Source: an uncultured Alphaproteobacteria bacterium (GTDB lineage Bacteria > Pseudomonadota > Alphaproteobacteria > Bin95). Taken from it: a DNA stretch of 12,856 nucleotides. The position numbers and the translations under genes are program-made. Below the pieces are notes generated by a model, which was not told the origin of the DNA, ran no database searches, and saw only the letters and a list, made by a program, of their open reading frames with translations. The DNA lies in the NCBI GenBank assembly GCA_913060845.1, contig CAJXVF010000015.1, forward strand, positions 1 to 12,856, given 5' to 3'. This document shows, piece after piece, positions 6,928-12,856 of the stretch (its first letter is position 1; each line of letters opens with the position of its first letter).

Positions 6928-7766
6928 TTGGGCGGTTCCCCTTCGATGGTGACGCGCCAGGCTTCACGACGAAGGCCCTGGTAGTCATTGATTGCGGTGT
7001 GTTGAACGGCGCGATTGTCCCAAAGCGTAACCGCACCCTTGGTCCATTGCACGCGGCAAGTATGTTCGGGCCGAGTAATGTGATCGAACAGGTAATCCAG
7101 CAGCGGCTTGCTTTCGGCTTCAGTCCATCCGTCGACGCGTTTGGTGTGTATGCCGTTCACGTAGATAGATTTCTTGCCTGTATCCGGGTGCGTGCGGATC
7201 AGCGGGTGGGTGGCCTCAAGCTTATTCTCATCCTGGTCCGTGATCGCCATGTTGGAGAACTTCAAACGCCCCGAAGCCCGCCCGCCGGGGACGCTGGCAT
7301 TATTTACGCCTTTAAGGTCGCTGAGCATTTCTTGGAGAGCCGGCGACAGGCGCTCATAGGCAAGCTGGGCGGAAGCGAAGGCTGTGTCGCCGCCATATTC
7401 TGGAATCTCCACGCCATAAAGCATGGTCGCGATGGGCGGGTTTGGTAGATATGTGGTGTCGGAATGCCAGCGCTCGCCGAAAGTTTTGTCGTCGCTGGGT
7501 TCCTTAACGATGCGGATGACTTCAGGCTGCTCATCGAAGCCTTTGACGAACGGATAGATGTTGGGTGCGCCGAAGTTCCGGGCAAGCGTCACCAAGCCTG
7601 CGGGCGATAAATCCTGGTCCCGCAGCACAATCACCTGATTCTCAAGCCATGCGGCCTTGAGCGCTGCGGACACATCATTCGACAGCGGTTTCGTCGCATC
7701 AACGCCAAAAACCTCACCCCCGCACGCACCGGCGAGCGGGCGGATATCAAGGGCAGCGGCGGACAT
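6924..7766 (-). CDS. TauD/TfdA family 2-oxoglutarate/Fe(II) dioxygenase
   Basis: A 280-residue non-haem iron oxygenase that couples 2-oxoglutarate decarboxylation to hydroxylation of a small substrate in the cytoplasm. The facial triad is H101-S-D103-T-T and His256 in D-N-R-A-V-Q-H. Arg267 and Arg271 in R-R-E-A-W-R match the 2-oxoglutarate-binding arginines of E. coli TauD, which has nearly the same numbering (H99, D101, H255, R266). The frame is open to 7886, but the first 40 residues look non-family. The ATG at 7764-7766 has GGAG nine bases upstream and gives the usual start (D-I-R-P-L-x-G-x-x-G-x-E-x-x-G-V-D). It is first in a two-gene unit with the reductase. Substrate unknown: sulfonate, chlorophenoxy acid and other carboxylates are all handled by this family. 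Confidence 0.92.
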   Translation of the reverse strand: MSAAALDIRPLAGACGGEVFGVDATKPLSNDVSAALKAAWLENQVIVLRDQDLSPAGLVTLARNFGAPNIYPFVKGFDEQPEVIRIVKEPSDDKTFGERWHSDTTYLPNPPIATMLYGVEIPEYGGDTAFASAQLAYERLSPALQEMLSDLKGVNNASVPGGRASGRLKFSNMAITDQDENKLEATHPLIRTHPDTGKKSIYVNGIHTKRVDGWTEAESKPLLDYLFDHITRPEHTCRVQWTKGAVTLWDNRAVQHTAINDYQGLRREAWRVTIEGEPPK

Positions 7767-7906
7767 GGGCGGACGCTCCATCGTTTTCAGATGCGGGAAT
7801 GGTCTCAGGCAGCGGCGGAAAATGCAATCGCGTATGCTAAGGCTTATTTCCTTTAGCCAGAATGCGCCAATATGCCTGAAACACAATCCAAGCTGGAGCG
7901 CCCCTG

Positions 7907-8662
7907 ATGCGCCGCGTATTGATCCTTGGCGGTACGGGGGAGGCGATTGCCATCGCCCGGATGCTCCATGACGAGATGGCGGATCGGGTAGAGGCTATTT
8001 CGGCGCTGGCTGGCGTCACCCAATCCCCGGCACCCATTCCTGGCACCGTCCGCATAGGCGGGTTTGGCGGTGTGGATGGGCTGGCGGAGTATATCCAGGC
8101 GGAACGGATCGACGTGTTGATTGACGCGACCCATCCATTCGCGGCCCAAATGGCCGGGCAAGTTCATGCGGCTGCAGAACGCACCAGCACGCCGCGGCTC
8201 AAGATTATCCGACCCATGTGGCGGCGTAATCCACGGGACCGCTGGATCGAAGTCCCAGACCTTGCCGCCGCTGCCGCCACAATCCCGCGTGTGGAAGCCC
8301 GCCGTGTGTTCTTGACTGTTGGCGGGCGCTCGCTTCAGGCGTTCGAAGATATGCCAGGCGTGTGGTTTCTGGCGCGGATGACGGATGCGCCGCCATCGCC
8401 GCCGCCGTTGGCCAATGCAGATTATGTCGTCGCGCGCGGTCCGTTTCAGACGGATGCGGAGATCGCCCTTATGCGCACCCACGCCATTGATTTGTTGGTC
8501 GCGAAGGCCAGCGGCGGCGCTGCGACGGAGGCCAAAATCCTCGCCGCCCGCGCGCTTGGTATTTTAACCGTCATTATCCGCCGCCCGCCCTCACCAAGGG
8601 GCGATGCGGTTGCGGATGCCGAGGGGGCGCTCGCATGGCTCAATCGGCTGTTAGAAGGTTGA
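7907..8662 (+). CDS. cobK: Precorrin-6A reductase (CobK/CbiJ family)
   Basis: A 251-residue enzyme of the corrin-ring part of cobalamin synthesis, reducing precorrin-6A (or the cobalt form) with NADPH in the cytoplasm. Family signatures in order are L-G-G-T-G-E-A (residues 7-13), D73-A-T-H-P-F-A, V-G-G-R (138-141), R-G-P-F (177-180) and K200-A-S-G-G. ATG 7907 has GGAG at 7895-7898, 8 bases upstream. It is transcribed away from the dioxygenase gene. No other cobalamin gene is in the window, so it is either separated from its pathway or at the edge of a scattered set. No cobalamin riboswitch fits in the 140-base gap upstream. Confidence 0.92.
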   Translation: MRRVLILGGTGEAIAIARMLHDEMADRVEAISALAGVTQSPAPIPGTVRIGGFGGVDGLAEYIQAERIDVLIDATHPFAAQMAGQVHAAAERTSTPRLKIIRPMWRRNPRDRWIEVPDLAAAAATIPRVEARRVFLTVGGRSLQAFEDMPGVWFLARMTDAPPSPPPLANADYVVARGPFQTDAEIALMRTHAIDLLVAKASGGAATEAKILAARALGILTVIIRRPPSPRGDAVADAEGALAWLNRLLEG

Positions 8663-8752
8663 TGATCTCAACCTGGAAAACCCGGCACTTCGTGCTAAAT
8701 TTTGACGGCGGCGACCTCCCTGCCGTGAAATGCCAGAAAATGAAGTCCCGTT

Positions 8753-9382
8753 ATGCTGATTGAAGTTTATGCAGACGTTGTTTGCCCCTGGTGCTTTATC
8801 GGCAAGCGCCGGCTGGAGCGCGCGCTGGCGATGCGGCCTGAAATTCAGGCGAACGTGAAGTGGCGGCCTTTTCAACTGAACCCTTGGATGCCGCCCGAAG
8901 GCATGACACGGGCAGAATTTCTAACGGCTAAGTTCGGCGCTGCAGATGCGGGCCGTATCTATGACGGCATCTGCCGCACGGGTGAGGGCGAAGGCCTGGA
9001 GTTCAGTTTTGACCTGATCGAGACGATGCCCAATACTTTGGACGCACATCGTTTAATCCGCTGGGCGGACCAGCAGGGGCCAGTGGAAGAATTGGTCGAC
9101 GCGCTATTTCATGCCTATTTCACTGCGGGTGCGCGCCTGGGCGAACACGGGGTCCTGGCGAGTTTGGCAAGTGCGGTCGGGTATGACCGGGACGCGGCGA
9201 TGGCCTATCTCATCAGCGGCCTGGACACGGACATCGTGCGTGAAGCGGATGCTGGCGCCCGTCAGGTCGGCATTCAGGGCGTGCCATGCTTCATCATTGA
9301 AGAACGCTATGCTGTGTCGGGCGCGCAGGAGCCGGAATACTTCATGCCACTGTTCGATTTGGCCCTGGGTGTTGCAGCCTAG
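8753..9382 (+). CDS. DsbA-family oxidoreductase, FrnE/2-hydroxychromene-2-carboxylate isomerase type
   Basis: A 209-residue thioredoxin-fold protein with an alpha-helical insertion. The redox site C11-P-W-C14 follows the first strand (E-V-Y-A-D-V-V), and the cis-proline loop is G-V-P-C-F near residue 180. No signal peptide is present, so it is cytoplasmic, as FrnE-like proteins are. The C-P-W-C pair favours a disulfide oxidoreductase over the isomerase branch of the family, which often lacks the second Cys. The start at 8753 has no strong ribosome binding site. It lies 90 bases after cobK with nothing recognisable between. Its stop interlocks with the stop of the convergent aminotransferase gene. 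Confidence 0.9.
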   Translation: MLIEVYADVVCPWCFIGKRRLERALAMRPEIQANVKWRPFQLNPWMPPEGMTRAEFLTAKFGAADAGRIYDGICRTGEGEGLEFSFDLIETMPNTLDAHRLIRWADQQGPVEELVDALFHAYFTAGARLGEHGVLASLASAVGYDRDAAMAYLISGLDTDIVREADAGARQVGIQGVPCFIIEERYAVSGAQEPEYFMPLFDLALGVAA

Positions 9383-10584
9383 AGTGTCTTCGCCGTTTCT
9401 TCGCCAATGATAGCGCCGATCAGCGCGCAATCGGCTTCATCGAATGTCAGCGGAATGCGCATGTCGAGCAGTTTGGACAGCGCATCCAGCGTATTCGGCA
9501 GTGGGTTGATATCTGCCAGATAACGCCAGGTATCATAGCGGCTGGTGAACCCACGCGGGTCAGCCTCCCCGAACCATTTCACCTCAACGCCGTGCGCTGC
9601 CAGTCGGGCGAGCAGGTCCGGGACTTGTGCTGGTTCCAGGCTGATTGCCTGAAATTGGATGGACGACCCTACATAAGCCTCAGAAGCAGGCCGGGGAATG
9701 GGTGCGAGGCCTTGGGTTTGAGCAATGGCTGCTTCTAGGATTGCATAACGGCGGTTCCAGGCGTCTATCTTGCTTGGCAGGTCAGGCAGCTGCGCACGGA
9801 GTAGGGCGGCGCGCATATTATCCATGCGACCGGAACAGTTCGGCGTCGTTAGCCGCACATCCGCGAAGGCGGTAGCGTCTGGTCCGGCACCATGGCGATC
9901 ATAGAGCATGTAGGAGCCGGAAAGGATGGTGGCGCGGGCTGCGATCTCCGGATCATTTGTGGTTAGAAGACCGCCTTCGCCGGAGTTCATGTGCTTATAG
10001 GTCTGTGTCGAGAAGCAGGCGATGTAGCCAAAATTACCGGACAACACACCATTCCATCGCGCACCCATGGTGTGTGCGCAGTCCTCGATCATCACGATGC
10101 CGCGGCTTTCACATATCGCCTGGATCGCCTCCATATCGGCGATGTGACCGCGCATGTGGGAGGGCATCAGGAACTTGGCACCGCTGGCGTCCGCCTTGGA
10201 GGCTAAGTCGGTCAGATCAATCCGGCAGGCGTTGTCGATTTCCACAAAAACCGGCTGGCCGCCGCTGGCGTAGATTGCGCCGGGCACAGGCGCCAATGTC
10301 CAGGCATTGGCCAGCACCTTATCGCCTGCCTGTAATCCCGCCGCTCGTAATGCGAGTTGCAGTGCGTAACCGCCAGATGTGCAGGCGATGCAATAGTCTG
10401 CGCCTTGCCAGGCTGCGTATTCGCGTTCAAGCGCTGCTGCTTCAGATTCCTCACCAGCATCCACATTGTAGCGGTGCAGGCGGCCCGTTTGGAGAACGGC
10501 GGCGACAGCTTGCATCGCCGCATCCGCTATCGGCTCCTGCTGCGTGAAAGACTTGCTGAAGACTTTTGCGTCAGTGCTTATCAA
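9379..10584 (-). CDS. DegT/DnrJ/EryC1/StrS family PLP-dependent aminotransferase
   Basis: A 401-residue fold-type I PLP enzyme. Lys197 in F-S-T-Q-T-Y-K-H-M-N-S-G-E-G-G is the Schiff-base lysine in the family context (K followed by G-E-G-G). E167-D-C-A-H171 supplies the Asp that contacts the PLP ring nitrogen, and T-S-G-G-Y-A-L-Q-L-A-L is the phosphate-binding start. Members usually aminate keto-sugars, but some act on other keto compounds. No other sugar-nucleotide genes are nearby, so the substrate is open. The only plausible start is TTG at 10582-10584, inside the end of the VOC gene (14-base overlap), with no strong ribosome binding site. Expression probably depends on translational coupling. 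Its TAG shares CTAG (9379-9382) with the opposing DsbA-family gene. Confidence 0.9.
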   Translation of the reverse strand: MISTDAKVFSKSFTQQEPIADAAMQAVAAVLQTGRLHRYNVDAGEESEAAALEREYAAWQGADYCIACTSGGYALQLALRAAGLQAGDKVLANAWTLAPVPGAIYASGGQPVFVEIDNACRIDLTDLASKADASGAKFLMPSHMRGHIADMEAIQAICESRGIVMIEDCAHTMGARWNGVLSGNFGYIACFSTQTYKHMNSGEGGLLTTNDPEIAARATILSGSYMLYDRHGAGPDATAFADVRLTTPNCSGRMDNMRAALLRAQLPDLPSKIDAWNRRYAILEAAIAQTQGLAPIPRPASEAYVGSSIQFQAISLEPAQVPDLLARLAAHGVEVKWFGEADPRGFTSRYDTWRYLADINPLPNTLDALSKLLDMRIPLTFDEADCALIGAIIGEETAKTL

Positions 10585-10978
10585 CGTCGAGGCCCCAGGC
10601 CCGTGTCGCGTAGCCTTTGTCGACGATGTCGAACACGACGCCGTTCGGATCCCGGAACTTCACTTCGGTGGCACCCTCGTCTGAATCCGGCAGGCGCATG
10701 TGGTAGCTGCCGCCATTGGCTTCGATCTTTTGGGTCATGCCTTCTAGATCATCATCAACAAAGCCCATGTGATGCAGGCCGTGAAAATCCTTGCCGCGCT
10801 CGTCGCCCGCTTGCTGGTCTGTTTGGAACTTTAGAAGTGCCAAGCTCATCACACCGTCAGTCATGAGAATGGCGATTTCTGATTCCGTGGACCGCGTCAT
10901 CCCGAATGTCTTCTCATAGAACTGAGCCGCGGCCTCCAGATCAGGCACGGTCAAAGCGATGTGGCGCAATTTCGGCAT
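10571..10978 (-). CDS. Single-domain VOC (glyoxalase/bleomycin-resistance fold) protein
   Basis: A 135-residue protein with two beta-alpha-beta-beta-beta modules. The first begins L-R-H6-I-A-L-T-V-P-D-L-E, the second H-H-M-G-F-V-D-D-D-L-E (His69/His70). The end is E-V-K-F-R-D-P-N-G-V-V-F-D-I-V, the usual closing motif. His6 and one of His69/70 are candidate metal ligands, so it could be a glyoxalase I-like lyase or an extradiol-dioxygenase-like enzyme. The frame is open upstream to 11113, but the ATG at 10976-10978 has GGAG 8 bases before it and starts right at the domain. The 14-base overlap with the aminotransferase suggests one transcript and a shared pathway. Confidence 0.88.
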   Translation of the reverse strand: MPKLRHIALTVPDLEAAAQFYEKTFGMTRSTESEIAILMTDGVMSLALLKFQTDQQAGDERGKDFHGLHHMGFVDDDLEGMTQKIEANGGSYHMRLPDSDEGATEVKFRDPNGVVFDIVDKGYATRAWGLDVDKH

Positions 10979-11142
10979 GATGATACTCCGTTTGGTGACG
11001 TTCGAGTATGAGGGTGGCGGAAGTGCATGACGCTCGCAAGACGGTTCGCCGATTATGCCAGCCCGGCATTCTGCGATAGGATTAGCGGTATCGTGGCCGA
11101 CTAGATGGGCCATTAGCGGAATTCATAAAGGCGGGAACACAT
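10979..11142. promoter_or_regulatory. Divergent intergenic region with a direct repeat
   Basis: This 164-base gap must hold promoters for the VOC/aminotransferase unit (-) and the selenoprotein unit (+). ATTAGCGGTAT (11081-11091) and ATTAGCGGAAT (11112-11122) are direct copies with one mismatch, 31 bases apart or about three helical turns. TGGCC (11094-11098) and GGCCA (11108-11112) form a short dyad between them. ATGCC/GGCAT (11055-11069) is another small dyad. These are candidate regulator sites; no clear -35/-10 pair was found. Confidence 0.35.
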
Positions 11143-12237
11143 ATGGTTTGGCTTTTGACGGATAGTGGCGAGCGGCAGATGCCGGACGCTGTTGCAGGTG
11201 ACGGAGGTCTTTGGCTTTCGCCGGAGGACATGACAGCGGCGACGGGCTGGGAATTGAAGCCTGAAGGCCTTTGCCTGGGTGATATCTGCGTGCCATCCGC
11301 ACCTGGAGGGTTCGTCCGCGATGGCAAGATCGACGCTGCCGCGTTCTGGCGTCATATGGGCTGGCCTGTCGCGAGCAGCGATGATGGCGGCGCATGGCTT
11401 CTGGGCGAGGGTGCCGAGGCGCGCCGGTCCTCACTTGAATCGCTAACGGCCCCAGATTTCACCTTGCCGGACTTGGGGGGCGTGCAGCATGCGCTTTCTG
11501 GGCAGCGGGGTAAGAAGGTCTTCCTTGCGACCTGGGCCTCGTGGTGAGGCTGTCGTGCTGATCTGCCCGTATGGCAGGCCCTCTTCGACGAATTAAAAGA
11601 CCAGAATTTCTCCATCATCACTGTCGCCATGGACGCCGACGCTGAAGCAGCGCGTCAGTTCATTGAAGCGGCGGCGCCAGATTACATTTCCCTGATTGAC
11701 CGGGACCATCGCGTCGCCGGGCTCTACAATATGGTGAACGTGCCCCAGGCCGTATGGATCGGTGAATCCGGCCAAATTGTGCGTCCACCAGAAGTCGCGG
11801 GCACATACGATACCGTCCGCTCCCGGGATAAAGTCACCCGTGAGGTTCCAACCGAAGTCCAAGCACGACGGGACGAAGCGCGGATCGTGTATCAGGATGC
11901 GATCCGGGATTGGGTGAAGCATGGTGCTGAAAGCAAGCATGTTTTCAGTCCTGCCGAAGCCAAAGCCCGGTTGACCGTGCCTGATGACAACGTGGCGACG
12001 GCCCATGCCAACTTCCGCTTGGGCCAATTCCTAATGCGGCAAGGCAAGCCTGATGCAGCCGAACCGTTGTTCATTGAAGCGCGGCGCCTGCACCCTGAAT
12101 CCTGGACGATCTGGCGTGAAACTGAAGAGAAGAACGATGCTGGCCTTGCCGCTGGCCCAACCTTCTGGGCGCGGATCGATGCACTGGGTGAGAAGAAATT
12201 CTACGACACAGTCGATATGGCGGGCATGCCAGGCTAA
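11143..12237 (+). CDS. Selenocysteine-containing redoxin (ResA/AhpC-like, W-A-x-x-U-G-C motif); TGA 11545-11547 read through as Sec
   Basis: One frame runs 364 codons from ATG 11143 (AAAGG at 11127-11131 upstream) to TAA 12235-12237, with a single in-frame TGA at codon 135. The N-terminal 100 residues form a domain with Cys44 and Cys49 (G-L-C-L-G-D-I-C-V-P). A-P-D-F-T-L-P-D-L at about 103-111 then opens a redoxin domain. The strand V-F-L-A-T-W-A-S-W leads into U135-G-C137-R-A-D-L-P-V-W-Q, where relatives have C-G-C. N-V-P201-Q-A-V-W-I is the cis-proline loop. A TPR-like segment lies at about 285-322. Sec135 and Cys137 would form a selenenylsulfide for thiol or peroxide chemistry. No signal peptide is present, so it is probably cytoplasmic. 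A broken gene or a TGC/TGT-to-TGA error is the alternative, but position, intact downstream frame and hairpin favour Sec. Confidence 0.85.
11545..11547 (+). other. Selenocysteine codon (recoded TGA)
   Basis: In frame with ATG 11143 and with the following 229 sense codons. It is flanked by W-A-S-W before and G-C-R after, so it replaces the first active-site Cys of a thioredoxin-like motif. The second half has no start of its own with a ribosome binding site: ATG 11629 follows CACTGTCGCC. Two separate genes are therefore unlikely. Confidence 0.82.
11545..11583 (+). promoter_or_regulatory. Candidate bacterial SECIS element
   Basis: CTGCC (11563-11567) pairs with GGCAG (11573-11577), extended by a U-G pair (11562/11578), around the five-base loop CGTAT. 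The loop starts 20 bases after the TGA and has G as its second base followed by T. This fits the published bacterial SECIS pattern (apical loop about 16-37 bases from UGA, a G among the first loop bases). GAGG (11546-11549) can also pair with CCTC (11580-11583), closing a longer stem with a 12-base 5' bulge. GTCG/CGAC (11552-11555/11586-11589) is a competing lower stem, so only the upper stem is firm. Confidence 0.7.
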
Positions 12238-12267
12238 CGGCTCGGCGTATTTTACGAGAGAATTTCT

Positions 12268-12828
12268 ATGCGCTCAGTACTTCGCGCCGTCGGCGTTCTG
12301 GCGGATCTGATTGTGGGTGGTCTGGCGCTTCTGCGCTGGGCCACGCCGCCGCTGGAATGGCGGCAGAGCTTTGCTCGCAATGGGTGCTGCATAGACATCA
12401 CCCACGCTGGCGGGTTGCTTGATGGCGTTGCCTATACCAATTCGCTGGAAGCGCTCAACCAGAACTACCAATCTGGCCGACGAATATTTGAGATTGATCT
12501 GGCGCTGACGTCGGATGATCACATCGTGCTGGCCCATGATTGGGACACTTACGGCGGCAAAGCGCCAGACCGCGCAACATTTCTCACTGACGTTACCTTA
12601 ACGCGGTTGGACTTCGACCAATTCATCGACTGGGTTCGGCAAACCTGCTCGGACTGTCGCATTGTGACGGACACGAAATTTGAATTCGAGCAGTTCTGGA
12701 AAACCTACTCAGCCACTGTCCCGCCTGAAATGCAGCGGGACCAGTTTGTTTTGCAGACCTATGATTTTGCAATGGCCCAAAGCCTAGAGCGGATTTGGAT
12801 CATTCCGGTTCATAGCCGCATGCAGTGA
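12268..12828 (+). CDS. Glycerophosphodiester phosphodiesterase-like protein, membrane-anchored, C-terminus possibly truncated
   Basis: A 186-residue protein that starts 30 bases after the selenoprotein stop, with one hydrophobic N-terminal segment (about residues 8-25), so it is probably anchored or exported. The GDPD fold is shown by I-T-H46-A-G-G (the H-R-G position), Y-T-N-S-L-E-A-L (the P-E-N-T position), F-E75-I-D77-L-A-L-T-S-D-D (the metal-binding E-x-D) and H90-D-W. Both catalytic His positions and the E-x-D pair are kept. Family enzymes cleave glycerophosphodiesters to glycerol-3-phosphate and an alcohol. The protein ends abruptly (I-I-P-V-H-S-R-M-Q) at a TGA, well short of the usual 240 or more residues. 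Another frame stays open to the window end (from about 12798), so a frameshift or assembly error is possible. Confidence 0.78.
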   Translation: MRSVLRAVGVLADLIVGGLALLRWATPPLEWRQSFARNGCCIDITHAGGLLDGVAYTNSLEALNQNYQSGRRIFEIDLALTSDDHIVLAHDWDTYGGKAPDRATFLTDVTLTRLDFDQFIDWVRQTCSDCRIVTDTKFEFEQFWKTYSATVPPEMQRDQFVLQTYDFAMAQSLERIWIIPVHSRMQ

Positions 12829-12856
12829 AGAAGCTTCGGGCATCCTTTGTCGTTAT

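Noticed and set aside
6924..7886. Longer 320-residue version of the dioxygenase
   Set aside because: The extra 40 residues are Cys/Arg-rich with no family similarity. They would reach to 20 bases from the divergent cobK start, and the ATG at 7766 has the better ribosome binding site.
7767..7906. Possible cobalamin riboswitch before cobK
   Set aside because: The gap is only 140 bases and must also hold the divergent dioxygenase start. No B12-box-like segment was seen.
10571..11113. Longer 180-residue version of the VOC protein
   Set aside because: The first 45 residues show no VOC pattern and cover the divergent promoter region. ATG 10978 has GGAG at good spacing.
11143..11547. Simple reading of a 134-residue protein plus a separate 202-residue gene, or a nonsense-mutated pseudogene
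   Set aside because: Frame, motif position and hairpin together fit selenocysteine recoding better. There is no other lesion in 364 codons, and the second half lacks a usable start.

Overview
This is a 12.9 kb piece of a bacterial contig, gene-dense and fairly GC-rich. Its gene families suggest a proteobacterium, most likely an alphaproteobacterium: an acyl-CoA synthetase/crotonase operon, a TauD-type dioxygenase, an RTX/FG-GAP type I secreted protein, CobK and a FrnE-like DsbA protein. The taxonomy is inference; there is no rRNA or marker gene. The first 48 bases are not biological. They are the end of an Illumina P7 primer, an 8-base index and the Nextera read-2 transposon end, so real sequence starts at base 49 inside a truncated gene.

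Layout. (1) 49-3070, + strand: the C-terminus of an acyl-CoA synthetase, an enoyl-CoA hydratase, a glyoxalase-like protein, a Tat-type lipoprotein and a small two-helix membrane protein, closely spaced and probably one operon. It ends in a 10-bp hairpin shared with the next, convergent gene. (2) 3121-5487, - strand: a 788-residue secreted protein with seven FG-GAP repeats (a predicted seven-bladed Ca-binding propeller), then RTX repeats and a type I secretion C-terminus. A 360-base AT-rich upstream region carries two short perfect inverted repeats. (3) 5848-7766, - strand: a TauD/TfdA dioxygenase translationally coupled (ATGA) to a ketopantoate-reductase-family enzyme. (4) 7907-9382, + strand: precorrin-6A reductase (cobK) and a FrnE-like DsbA oxidoreductase. 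(5) 9379-10978, - strand: a VOC protein and a DegT/DnrJ/EryC1/StrS aminotransferase, overlapping. The aminotransferase stop interlocks with the oppositely oriented DsbA stop in one CTAG. (6) 11143-12828, + strand: a thioredoxin-fold protein with an in-frame TGA, then a membrane-anchored glycerophosphodiesterase-like protein that may be broken near the contig end.

The main result is at 11143-12237. A naive gene call ends at a TGA at 11545, but the same frame stays open for 229 more codons. The TGA falls exactly where thioredoxin-like proteins carry the active-site cysteine, giving W-A-S-W-U-G-C-R. A stem-loop with a G in its five-base loop follows 20 bases downstream, as expected for a bacterial SECIS element. 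I read this as one 364-residue selenoprotein: an N-terminal domain with a Cys pair, a redoxin domain with a selenenylsulfide-type U-G-C site, and a TPR-like C-terminus. The Sec machinery (selA, selB, selC, selD) is not in this window and would have to be elsewhere in the genome.
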